Positions 12,110 through 23,796 of a stretch of DNA of 64,000 nucleotides are shown piece after piece. Origin of the DNA: Sphagnum compactum (taxonomy: Eukaryota > Bryophyta > Sphagnopsida > Sphagnales). The notes below the pieces were generated by a model. It was not told the origin of the DNA, ran no database searches, and saw nothing but the letters and a program-made list of their open reading frames with translations. The position numbers and the translations under genes were made by a program. The stretch is taken from positions 20,580,875 to 20,644,874 of the forward strand of contig OZ234495.1 in assembly GCA_965153455.1 (NCBI GenBank), written 5' to 3'. Every line of letters begins with the position of its first letter. Within the stretch, counting starts at the first letter, position 1.

Positions 12110-12335
12110 GTGATACCAAATTATGGTGACAAATTTGTAGTACAAAGGCAGCTTCAGCACATGTCTGTCAAATAATTAATTAATTAGTTTAAGGAGATTC
12201 CATATCAAAAATAAAATATTCCCAAATATTCTAAAACATTCTTCATTTTCCTTCACCAAAAAAATTTCTTTGAAAAAAATTAAAAATTGAAAATTTTCAG
12301 CATTTCTAAAAATAATATAACTTGTGCGATAGCCA
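12110..12335. repeat. Dispersed repeat family A, copy 1
   Basis: This stretch shares ordered blocks with 43338-43530: GCAGCTT..ACACATG, a TTCCTTCACAAAAAAATT block, TTTCAGCATTTCTAAAAATAAT and GCCACCAA. Shorter related blocks beginning TACCTTGGCA occur at about 11793 and 62652. No coding capacity; probably an old transposon derivative. Confidence 0.7.
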
Positions 12336-12435
12336 CCAAGGTACTAGGGTTGGTCGGTTGACCTAGGTCATGATTCCTTGGCAGAATCTACCATATACGG
12401 CACAATCTCTTGTACAGAATGCACACCTGAATTGG

Positions 12436-12530
12436 CTCTTTAATTTTTTGAGAACCATGGTTATATGCTGCAAAGAACCGCCCTGATAACCATTTTAGGG
12501 CAATTTCTAACAACTGCCCAAGGACACTGG
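12436..12530. repeat. Dispersed repeat family B, copy 1
   Basis: It shares the ordered blocks TTTGAGAACCA, GAAGAACC/AAGAACCG, TAACCA and ATTTCTAAYAACTGCCCAA with 32205-32310. The two copies are in the same orientation and diverged. No coding capacity. Confidence 0.6.
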
Positions 12531-13120
12531 TCTGCACCTGTCGATTCCGCCAGGGTTTGTAGGCACTGTTTACATGGCGGAATCGGCCGGCAGGACTGAT
12601 TCAGTCAGTCATTTCCTATGTACTGACTAGTTTACATCCTATCTATGCTAGTTTACAGCCTACTTAGGAACGTTCGCGCTAGGGAACTCGTTCTCTAGTA
12701 CGTACACAACTCGTGACTTGTGTGCTTGCATTTCTGTTTGCGTCTGCGTGGGGCTTCCATTCTTCCTTCCTTCCGTCTTCTACTTTGTATGCATGGAGAG
12801 TTTCTCCCATGGAGGAGGGATCACAGCGAGAGATTTGTGGCAGTAGAATGCTTACAGGTTGGTCTATCAGACTGTTTTGAGACTTTTGGATACAACCCGT
12901 CATGTCTTTTACTCGAATTTTGCTTGTTGTAGCAGAATAACTGTTAGAATATCTGCTTCAGCTGCATATTTACAGCTGGTCATCTCCAATAAAATTACAC
13001 TTTCCAGCGGGAGCTGCATGGTCCTGATGAGCCAGCTTCTCACTGGAGAATCTTTCACTATTACAAGAAAGAAGCAAATCTAATAGGAACATTTGGTTCT
13101 GTGACAAAACTACTGTGATG

Positions 13121-16100
13121 TTATACAGAATCCGTTGCATTGAGCAAGGATGTCCTTTCTGAATCAGATTGTACAGGCTCACGTCTCCATGCAGATCTTG
13201 TGCTGCTTGGATGTGATGAGTGTTGGTCCCTACCATATTTGCCCCATCTCTCTATGCCTCCTCTCCGGAGATTCTCAGGATTGTTGCTCCCAGAGTCATA
13301 TGCCTCTGATTGCAACAGTGAAGTGCAAACTTGCACAGCATCATGGACTCTCACAAAATACCATGACTCGCCAATAAGCTCAGGTATGCCTGCTAGCGCC
13401 AGTGTTACCATGACTTGATGATTTGGGTTGCACAAAGCAATCTGCATAACATCAATCCATATGTGAGTTTTCTTTTTCTTTTTTTCATTTTTTTGGGGCA
13501 GGGGGAGGTGGGTTCCCAACAAGATCCAACAAGAAGACATGCATTTTACTACTTAAATCTCAACTTACTTGTATCAAAGTTGGGGTTTCCAGGGAATGTG
13601 CATAGAGACAACAAACAGTAACACTCAATCATTGGAAGATAGTGCACATGATTTAGTATTGAGAAAATCACAAAAACATTTGGAACTCTTGGATTTAGAC
13701 CCTCCACCAGGTCATGATAACTCATGAAACCATCATATGAGCAAGACCCACACGTGCTAGAGAACGGGCCATTGAAGGCCAGGTCTCCCACATAAGCACT
13801 CCCAGGGCAAAGCCCAGGGAGGGGCACAGCTGCCAGAATCGACTTTCTATGGCCCATTCACTTGTGTTAAATGTAGGTAGGTTGCCAAAACATAAAGGTA
13901 GGTATTGGTGTTATTAGACAGAAGGTTGCTAAAAAAAGGATAGGTGGCAGCATCAGCCAATGCCTCCCAATCAGACTGCAGGGCGGGCTGAATCAACTGC
14001 CCCTGCTTTTAACACAATGGTGGCATCAGGAGAGAGAGAGAGACCTGGATATTACGAGCCTTGTATTCTTGGTGTATCTCCTTGATAGCATGGATCCCGG
14101 TAGAGTCAATGTAAGTTACAGCTGAACATCACAAGTTACATCCCATTAAATACTGTGTGTCAGAGAGGTGGAAGAGCTCAAGGCTAAATTGCAAAATGAA
14201 GATTAACAAATGCTCAATGGAACTATAGCTTTTTCCTATAGTCCCCACCTGAATCTAGACGCAGATGTCCTTCACTAGAAACAAATCTGGAAGAAGGGGA
14301 TGTCCTTCACTAGAAACAAAATCTGGAAGAAGGAACATACGAGACATTTCAATGATGAGGAAATGGATGCGTCCAGTGTCATATCCCCTGTTTGCTGACA
14401 CCTCCGACCGTAGCTCAAATGCTCGCAGCCTATTTATGACAAGTGACCAAACAAAAGGCTAATAATAAGACCTCCAAGAACAACACTCCAAAGAAGGATT
14501 ACATTCCTCAGAGGTATTAACTGAGATTATTGTTACTCAGATCATTGGAATCTTTAAGCAGGGTTTAACAAAATTATGACACAAAAGCAATCAAACAAGG
14601 TGGTAGAGTACCTGTCTTTAATGAAGTTAATGTTGCCAAAATAGATGGGAGAATCTATGCGAAGGATGATCATGCCATGATAGATGTAGGAATCGGGATA
14701 TTGTTTAACATTTCTGTATACTGTGGTTCCTGGTAGCCGGCCTAGCACCGCTGCAGCCATGACACCCAAGAGCTAAGAAACTAGCCACTTGATTGACTTG
14801 TGAAATCAGTAAAGTTAGTTATGTAGAATGAGTAGAATATGTGATGTTAGTGCAACAAAATATCTTTTCAATCATAAATTAGTTTCTCTTATATTTTTTG
14901 GGGGACAGGATGACTTTGTGATTTGATAAATTAAACTGGATCCCAGCATCCACGTTGCCCATAAGTTGAGACTGGTGCTCACCCATATGGGGGTTTGCTG
15001 ATTCGTAGATGACAAAGGCGAGAGATAGGCCCACCTGATGGGCATCAATCACCCAACAAATCTCCAATTATCACATCTCGCACAAATGCAAGAATTCAGG
15101 TATGATGAGATGCTACTCCCGAAATTTGCTAGAGAGACATTTGGTTTGGACTTTCCCTTCTTGTCAAGCACAATTAAAACTTTTCAAGCACAAATTGTCC
15201 CTATGATTCTCTAGCATATCAAGCAATAATAACACTAACATAAATTGACAACCTCAAGGGAATTAGAAAGTGTGGGGGAAATGGGCAGGTCCACACAGGT
15301 TTATGCTGTTTGAGGGCATGGCAACAAAAGTGGTAGCCTGAGTTCCCAAGCTTGAGAACAATATAACCCCTGGTGTGTCCCGCCCTCCCTCAACATACAA
15401 AAATGACATAATTTTGAATCTTTACCTTAGAGGCACTGTATAGATTTGTAAGGTGTCTCAGAGGCTACAAGAAAGATTACGATTTGGAAGGTACTTGCAA
15501 ATACAAAAGAAAAAATAGGTCATGTTTTTATGTACAAAGGGAAAAAGCACTCACCCCAATCAACACACCAACTTCAATTCCTAGAAAGAGAGTGAAGATG
15601 CTGGCTGCTAGCCAAAGCAAGAAGTCTTTCTTTTCCACCCGCCACAAAAACATTGCCTCTTCATAATCAACCTGAAAACATGAATCACCCCCATTTGAAG
15701 CCACAGATATATGAACAACCATGAACTCTCATATGAGGGCTGGTCTATATAACGCATTTTTCATCCAATGCCCACCCATGAATGGACTCCTAGCTAAGAG
15801 AGTGCTTAAGTGAGGAATTTAACGATACCAGGCCAATGACAGCAGAAATCACAATTGCTGCCAATGCACACTGCAAACACAATTCACAACCAAATAAGCG
15901 AATGTTTGTTGGTAGATTCAACACAATTCACAACCTAGTAAGGAACTACTGTTAGTAGGTTCAACAACATATTGTCTACAAGCTTTGGCAAATTAACCTG
16001 AAGTTTTTCAGATATATAACTGCAACAGCTGCTGTCTCATGCCAACCATAAGGGGTAGCAAGAATGAGGTCTAAGTAGCCAGCAGTGCATCCTGAGGTAG

Positions 16101-19100
16101 TCTTAAGAAAGGACTAACAGGCTGATGTGGTAGATTGGTCACTCAATCCTTTCAATGCTACAATGATATATTAAAGACATTGTTGTACAGATACATCACA
16201 AGTTTTCAACATTAACTTATTTTACCACTACAAAAAACATGTAAAACAAGTACTGGCTACACTTTATTGTAGCTCATTCTACTGTGAATGCACCCTAAGC
16301 CACTTTCAACTTAGAGCAGGAGTAGGAAGGGAGAGATGCTACATACATACCTGTGGGATATCAGAAAAGAGGGGAGTGAAAAACTGAAGAGCTGAGCACA
16401 GAACCAACCCCATCACCAAACCGGCTAACCCTGTTTTTGCTCCTGCCTCATTCATGACAGCTGACCGAGAAAATGACCCTGATTGCAAACCACATTGCAT
16501 TTCAAGTTCACATGAAGATAACAAAGGACAAAAGGAAACTGGCACCAGGAAAGGTGGGGCGCATTCCCATTCATCTGCAAGTGCTCACATCGGTGAGCTG
16601 AAAACCTGTGATCTTGTCTTCGATACAATCTGGCATTGCCTAATTCAGTTACATCTAGAACAATTCATAACACACAACAGGCAAAGGACCAAATTTTGCA
16701 CACAAATGTTGAGCTTGTGAAGACCATGTTCAGGAAATCCATCAGAATGATGAAGGCTTAACTTTATTGATTCTACTATTTACCTGTGGTTGGATAGGAC
16801 GAGAAAGCAGAACCCAATACGTTAGCCACTCCAAGCCCAAAGAGCTGCTCCATTTGTGCATCCACCCACAACACACCCATTGATTGCAGAATTCTAACCA
16901 AGAATATCTTTTTCTTTTTGAAAGAGGTAGAAGACAATATGCCCACACCAAGCGACATATCATTGAATTTGCACCAAATTTGCATGAATATAGTAATAAC
17001 CTAGCAGGTTTTCTGTTTCAAGATATCATAAAGTATCATGAAACTAGAGCCTCTTAACAGTCTATAGCATCCAAAATACCCACCTCTTGGTTGGGGTCAA
17101 GTTCGTAGCCATTCTTGGCAGCCAAAGCTTTTGCAATGCCTACTGACTCCTGATAAATCAAAAAAAAAAAGGAATGAAACTGTGAAGATTGATTGCAATG
17201 TTTTTAACAGGACATTGCCCACAGCATATCTCCCACAACTTGCATATCTATGGGATTGCAGAGGGAAAGAAAAACCACTGCAGCAACACTTTTGATGGAG
17301 TTGCTGTTGTGTCATTCAAATTACCAAGAAGTGAAACACCATACATACCAGTATAGCAACTCCAGTTATTAGAGCTGCTGTGGGCCACAGTTGATGTGCA
17401 AACTCAAACCTATAATCCAGTGACAACACTGGAAGTCCTTGTGGAATACGGCCTACCTGTGGCACATGGTTTTCAGAAGTACATCAGAAAATCGTAAACT
17501 GCACTGACCACTTTGAATTGGGTTGGAGTCTCGTAAGTAATTTGATTCCACCCACTATCTGGTTAGGCGAATTTATGCCTCCTGTCATTACAGTTAGTTC
17601 AAGTGAGGAAGGGTGGTTGAGAGAATATACCACACTGATAGAGGAAGGATGAACCAGCTTGACAAAGACCGTGCTGCAAAATACGGCTGTAACAGGCCCT
17701 GCTGCACGGAAGAACCTCAAGTGTTTGAATGTCTTGCCCTGCCCCATGACATAAACAAAATCAGAAGCAGAAGTCAGCACCTAATTAGACTGTTGTAGAC
17801 AGTGTGAGATGCTACATTCATCTACAGTGAATCTCTACTAATGCAAAGCCTACTATAATTTACACCTTAAAAGGAATTTGGTTTCTAAGAGCATTGAATA
17901 GCTGAATGAAGAATGATGACAATTTCCTACTCAATTGCTCTTAGAGTGAGCCCTGTGGAGTAGAACTTTCATATTGGTCTAGATTGTGTGGGTGCACTTC
18001 CCTCCTAAGGGCTCTGAGAAAAATCAGACAGTTTTTTCAATACATTTGTTACCACAGCAGAACTTGCTGCAAAGATAGTGTTACATAACACTCACCACAT
18101 GCTTCATAACGAGCAGCCCCACCAGCACAAGTGATCCCATCATAAACGGTTGCCACTTAAACTGCCAACCATTGCAGTGTTAACACATACAACTATTTGC
18201 ATAGAAATATAAATACATAGAAATATTTGCACATCACACACGTAGTACATCCATGTGTGAACAATTTTTGGACAGCTAGAAATGAACCTGAAAGTGCACA
18301 GAATTATTACATGCTATGGAATGGTCAAGCCCCTCCCAATTATGTTGGGTAAGGTGCCAGGCGAGCTAGGCAATTCACGCAACATAATGTGCAAGGGTGA
18401 GGCCATTCCATGACATTAAGTTCTGGAGTGGCAGATTCAATGACCTTACACAAAATTCATGTTCAACAGACACATTTTGGTCACTATGACAATTGTGTGA
18501 CCAGCACCAGAAGATTATGTCATATAATGTGATAAAAGAATGGCACAATCTGCCACCCCAGACCTTAATGTACCAATAAGGATTGATGGGGGTGTGAAAC
18601 TGAGCATCATCACCTGTGAGCGACCTGCATAAATGCTCACTATGAGAGGTATGATTTTGCTGCTTCTCGTAATGCTGTATCCCAGAAAGCTCTTGGCTTG
18701 TGAGAACGCAATAATTATTGCTGAAGCTGATGTAAACCCTGAAATAATGGAATGACTGATGAAGTGGACCAGCCACCCTAGTCTGTACCCATTCAAACCC
18801 AACTCCCCCAAGTATCAATTTTGAGAGTTTGCTCCCCTTCACTTCGCCACAGCTCCTTTCCTCCTGTGGGGCAAGCTAATCTCTCTAGGGATGGATAGGT
18901 AGATAGATAGATATATAGATGCAACTTCGATATTGAATTTGATAAACCAAACCTGTAATGGCTTTCAGTGGCTTCAAGGAAGTATGAAAATGGGAGTGAG
19001 GTTGTTACCTTAATATACCCATCAAGGATTCCATAACACCAACCATTAGTGCAAGTAAGATGCAAAGTTGTGTGTATTTGACATCAGCACCCTCCTCTGC

Positions 19101-20081
19101 TAAATCCACAAGGGGTGTCAGGCCATTGGATATCAATAATGAGACGAGTGCAACTGGGCCAATGGCTAGCTGACGAGAGGACCCAAAAATTGCATAGGCA
19201 AAAACAGGGACGAATCCTGAATCTGCAAAATATCAAAAGAGCAACAAAGGAGACACTCAGAATAGGCATACAAAAAACAGGTAACCCAACATCTGTACAT
19301 ATATACATTATTGCCTGTCAACCCACTGCACAAATCCTCACTGGTCATCAATGCAACAACATTAGAAGAAAGCATTAGGCATGTGGTACATGGGAATTCA
19401 AATGCACACTAGAAATGCAAAGGGAAATCTTCCCAAAAGAAACTCTTTCGCGTATCTATCTCTGTGTGCCTGAGGTCTTCTCAACGTGCATGTCTTTTAC
19501 TGCTAGGCTACAAGCAAATCAAGTGAAGCTTAAGAGCTGTGTCTCTTTCCAGAGTTGGAGAAACTTACAGAGGCCATAAATAGGATGAAGCCCTGCAAGG
19601 CGCGCATATGACATTGCCTGTGCTTACACCAAAGCCACCACCACCACCATGATCACAATCAACACCCCCACATAACCCAGCTTCCCATGGTCTTCATGAT
19701 ACATACACTCTTTGCAGATTGATTTTCCTTGCAGAGCAAATTCCACCATCCTCAGAGGAGGATTCTTGTTACCTCTTTTCTAGTTGCTATCAATGCATGC
19801 AGCAGCTCTTGGAAGCAGTGAAAAACTAAAATTCATGGATTTGAGCTCCGGCAACTCCAACTTGGATTTGCCCAAGGAATTAGATGCTTAGGGTTTTCTC
19901 TCTCTCTCTCTCTCTCTCTCAACCAGGGAATTGAATGCTTAGGGTTTTGGTTCTCTCAGGATTTTCTCTCTCTCTCTCTCTCAGCCAGGGAATCGAATGC
20001 TTAGGGTTTTGGTTCCCTCAGGATTTTCTCTCCCTCTCTCGACCAGGGAATTGAATGCTTAGGGTCTTGGTTCTCTCAGGG

Positions 20082-20113
<32 letters not shown>

Positions 20114-20593
20114 GTGTTTACCGGATCTGGATTTTAGTGCATCCACGGAGCTACGAATACTACTGAAATGGAACATCAGATCTAAACAAGAGCAGAGTTT
20201 CCATCGCCAGTTTCAGAGAAAAAAACCCAAACCCATTGAAAAATCAAGGGAAATCACAACAGCAGCAGCACAAGAAGAACAAGGACAATCCAGGGTATGT
20301 ACCTGGGGGACGAGCATGGTGCCAACGGTGATTCCGGCAATGAGATCGGCCTTGAGGTAATTGTCCACGTCGTAGGTGCGAAGCCAACGCACCGCCGGCA
20401 CCAGCTGCTCAATAAGATGGAGCCAGTCACGGACGCCCCATCTGGAAGAAGAATCAGAGGAAGCATACTCTTGTTGCGACGGAGTGGGATGATCATGATG
20501 ATGGTTCACAGGAAGCAGCTTCACGGGAGGTCGACTTGCTCCCGACCTTCCTCGCTCTGCCAGAGCAGATGCCACACTCTCTGAAACATGCAT
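13121..20593 (-). CDS. SULTR4: Group 4 sulfate transporter (SLC26/SulP family), 17 exons, complete
   Basis: SULTR4 proteins sit in the tonoplast and release stored sulfate from the vacuole. Exons (minus): 20593-20303, 19617-19569, 19222-19009, 18782-18614, 18161-18096, 17738-17631, 17456-17349, 17149-17084, 16844-16784, 16478-16351, 15870-15829, 15671-15555, 15034-14983, 14750-14612, 14429-14341, 14121-14045, 13441-13121. Phases agree throughout and give 698 aa; Arabidopsis SULTR4;1 is about 685 aa. Group 4 blocks include YLKADLIAGITVGTMLVPQ, FISHSIISGFTSASA, SSYPTTGSFSRSAV and VLGRLPGTTVYRNVKQYP. The STAS domain occupies roughly residues 530-670, with PVTYIDSTG at 567-575 in place of the phosphorylatable-loop motif. 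I chose the ATG at 20593; the frame stays open upstream only to a TTG. No lesions were seen. Intron 1 contains a CT-rich minisatellite. Confidence 0.95.
14264..14334. repeat. 35-bp tandem duplication beside the exon 15 donor of SULTR4
   Basis: GATGTCCTTCACTAGAAAC and the following TCTGGAAGAAGG are present twice, at 14264-14298 and 14299-14334. The second copy ends about 6 bp from the exon 15/intron 15 boundary at 14341. On the transcript strand each copy supplies a TTCTTCCAG, an acceptor-like string next to the real donor. Confidence 0.85.
19885..20115. repeat. Minisatellite in SULTR4 intron 1
   Basis: Four units of about 60-75 bp each carry GGAATYGAATGCTTAGGGTTTTGG, then CTCAGGATTTT and a variable CT run. 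The CT run is longest in the first and last units. It lies about 190 bp from the end of exon 1, inside the intron. Confidence 0.8.
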
Positions 20594-21025
20594 GGTTCTT
20601 GTTATTGTGCAGCTGCAAATTGCTGCTCCCCCGGCTGCTACCTCCTCTCTCCTCTCCTCTACTAGAAATCGAACTACCAAAGCTCAGCTACCATCATGGA
20701 TGGATTCAAGCACGAGAGAACACTCCAGAAGAAGACTCAAGTGCCAGAATGCCCATCTGAGCCAATCGACGCTAAACCCACCACGAATGCACTAGTGAAG
20801 AGAAGAAAAGAAGATAGAATTGGGTTCTTGTTGCTTACAAGAAATGCTTATCTTCAAATTGGAGTTTTTGTGTGTAAGGAAATTTGCTCCGGAAACACAG
20901 AACCCATCAAAAGACCAACAATAGGCACTGCGTTCTCTCAGAAAATCCAAACCCACTTCCAGAAACCTTTCTCTACAAAACACAAACACACACACACACA
21001 CACTCTCTCTCTTTCTCTCTCCGTG

Positions 21026-21275
21026 GGCGACTTTCTACTTTCCTCTCTGAACTATACCCAAATTTGGGTAAGTCCACTTGTGTAGGTACAATCGATAGTA
21101 GTGTGTGGAGGTGGAAAGTGACAAGATTGTGTGTTTCTCTCTTGAGCTGTCGTCTCTCAGCTATTTTGCCCTCTCTCTTTCTCTCTCTTTGTGAGCAGCT
21201 TCTACTTTCCTCTCTGACCTGTAGCCAAATTTGGTCAATTTTTCTTGTGTATGTACGATCAATAGTGTGGGAGAA
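21026..21275. repeat. Duplicated ~85-bp block in the SULTR4 upstream region
   Basis: Two copies (about 21026-21112 and 21191-21275) share TCTACTTTCCTCTCTGA, CCAAATTTGG, CTTGTGTAKGTAC and ATCAATAGTGTG-like blocks. A third, more diverged copy of the same block opens at 22681 and runs into dispersed repeat family C. Confidence 0.75.
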
Positions 21276-22369
21276 CATGACAAGATTGTCTGTTTCTTTT
21301 CCCTCTCCATCCATCCATCTCTCTGTTCTTCACTGTCTCAGTCTCTTTTCTCTCTTTCTCTAGTAGCGCCGTTGTGTGCGTATATTTTCTCCCTTGTCCT
21401 ACTGAAATCACCGTCACTTCTTTTCTTTCTTTCCTTCTTCTGCTACAGCAACCCGATTCACGTTGCACGTTCTTTTCTTCCAGTGCTACCTGGGTATATC
21501 CATATGGAATCTTGTTATGTAGATTGATATTGCTCTTGGTATAAAAAAAGTCGACCAGATTCGTTTAACCCAATTGTTTTTGGATTTAATATTCTTAATT
21601 ATACCTTTTATTGGAGGGGGAGGGGGAGGGGGTGTTCTTTCTTTTTCTTTCCAGCGTTGTTAGGTTCATATTTTTGTCAAAGAGAATCTCTCATTTTGTT
21701 CCGGAGTTCTTCACATTTCAAGGCTTGTGATTGTTGGTTTTTAAACCAAATTCCCACTTAGTGGGTCCGGTTCCAAACTTATCCGGGTTTTACGTACTTA
21801 CACATAGCTCAAAATTGCTTAATTTTTTTTTTTTAGTACTATACAACCAATAAAAAGAGACCATCTATATCAAATAGACCAAAAGAAAAAAGACATAAAG
21901 AAATTTGGGTAAGTTGAGACATGTTTGAAAAGTAACAAGTACATTCCTAATGCCACTTCTCCATTGCACCCCGAAAATTTATTATTAAAAAAATAGTATA
22001 CGTAACATTTGTTCTCAAACAAATTTTTTTGTCTAATCCCAGTTGGACAAATTTGCAACATTAAACTTTTAAAAAAAAAGAAGTGAAGGATTGAAACTTT
22101 GGTTAAATAGGTTTCGGGGTTCATTCTGGTTCTAGCTAGAGGTGGTTCCCGTTCCGGTTCTAAGGCTGGATCAAGCTTCAATTCCAGTTTTTGGATTTTT
22201 TCCAAATTTTTAAAACCAATGGTTTCAAGTACACCCATGAATGAAAACCCAAAGCGGCCAAAAAGCAAGAATTGGACATGGTAGGTTCTTTCTTCCGTCA
22301 CGAGATTCACATCCTATGCCCTGCTCTTCCGGATGAGTATATGGATGAAATCTTGGTATAGAGATTGAT

Positions 22370-22790
22370 AATTAGTCCTGAAATTACAAAATATGGACCA
22401 GAGTCATTTAACCTTGGTTTAATTTAATACATTGATCATACATTTGTTACCCCCATTATCCATAAAGTGGTCCCCAAAGCGTTTCTTTTTGGGTAAATTT
22501 TTTGCCATTCCATGACAAAAAAATAAAATTAAAAAATGCACGGGAACTCATAGAAAGCACTTTTGTGAAAAAAAAAGAGTCGAAGTGGGCAGATTTGGAA
22601 GAATTAGAAATAATAAAAATCACCATTTCTAGGCAATAGGTTCCAGCAGCAGTTGCCAAATTATAGCAGGATTCTTAAAATGTTTTACTTTCCTCTCTGA
22701 TCTGTAGCCATATTTGGCTAATTCCTCTTGTGGATGATTACCAGTGTGGTTACACAACAAAATTGAAAAGAAAAACCCTGTCGGTGGACT
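22370..22790. repeat. Dispersed repeat family C, copy 1
   Basis: It shares ordered blocks with the region downstream of both DUF247 genes (about 32610-33040 and 55460-55960): a CACTTTTGTGAAAAAA-like block, a GTAATTCCTCTTGT(G)GATGAT block, CAGTGTGGTTACA, and ATTGAAAAGAAAAACCC. Non-coding. Confidence 0.6.
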
Positions 22791-23796
22791 GTCCAATAAT
22801 TTGTTTTTAACGACTGGTGAAGAACATACAACAACAACACATAATTTTTTAAATTTAATATTAATTTATGCTTTCAATTGTTCATAAAATTTCCATTTAC
22901 ATGGATCACAAATAAATGCATGAGTTTTCTTTTGTTAACAAGTTAGGTCTATCCAATGTTTGTCAACATTCACTTTTGTTAAGGATTGGGTATCTCAAGA
23001 GATTTGAGTTCACAAAAGAGAAGAAAGAAAAAAGGGTGCATTTCTAAAAGAGAGGAACTACAGAGATCAGCTCCATGCAGCCAATGAAAGGCTCAGCATG
23101 AAGCATGAGGGGTCCGGTTTTTTTCTTTTTGGGAAGGACGTGGGGAGGAATTTTTGACTTTTTCTCCTAGTTCCTATCGTATTCCCTATTTGTTCCCATG
23201 AGGTTCCCAAAGGGCTGCCCGAGTTCCCAAGTTGTTCCCCAAAACGTTCTCAATAGCACCTCAGTTTTATCTCATATGGTTTGCCCAAAGTTCAACTCTC
23301 ATGTGCATAAACTGAGCATATTTGTTTGTTTTTTGCAACCGGCGGTGTAAAGAGGTGCTTCTATTGGGAATTGCCCATTGTTCCAAAAACTTTTGGTGAT
23401 AGGCCAATCAATATGGCCCCTTCAGAAAAACAAAAATAATAGTTATGAGTGCACCTATGAACTAATTAATATGACCCTAAACCCTAAACCCAGAGATGTA
23501 AAACATATACACCAGCCATTTTGTATTTGGTTTCCAAATGTGCTCACAACCCATGGGCGGTGGTAACACCAACTTTTGAATATCAATCACTCAATATCCA
23601 ACTTTTCATGACTCTCACATCTGAAAAAGATCATGTGTCACTGGCAGCCTCTTCAAGGAATCAGCAGTGCTCTTGCAGTGGCCAAAAGAGAAGTATCATA
23701 GATCAACTTGCCACCCCCGCAATTGTCCTCAATGCTCAATGGTTGAGTTTGGAAGAGTCAAGATGTGTCAGAAGACTTTGGGTGAATAGGAAACAA

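Larger units (their letters stand above)
20594..23796. other. Upstream region of SULTR4 and intergenic spacer
   Basis: The first ~900 bp is rich in CT and CA tracts (CA run near 20990-21002, many CT runs to 21360) and probably holds the SULTR4 promoter and 5' UTR. Further on lie a G-rich tract near 21615, one copy of dispersed repeat family C (22370-22790) and AT-rich text. CCCTAAACCC motifs appear near 23470. No gene was recognised. Confidence 0.55.
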
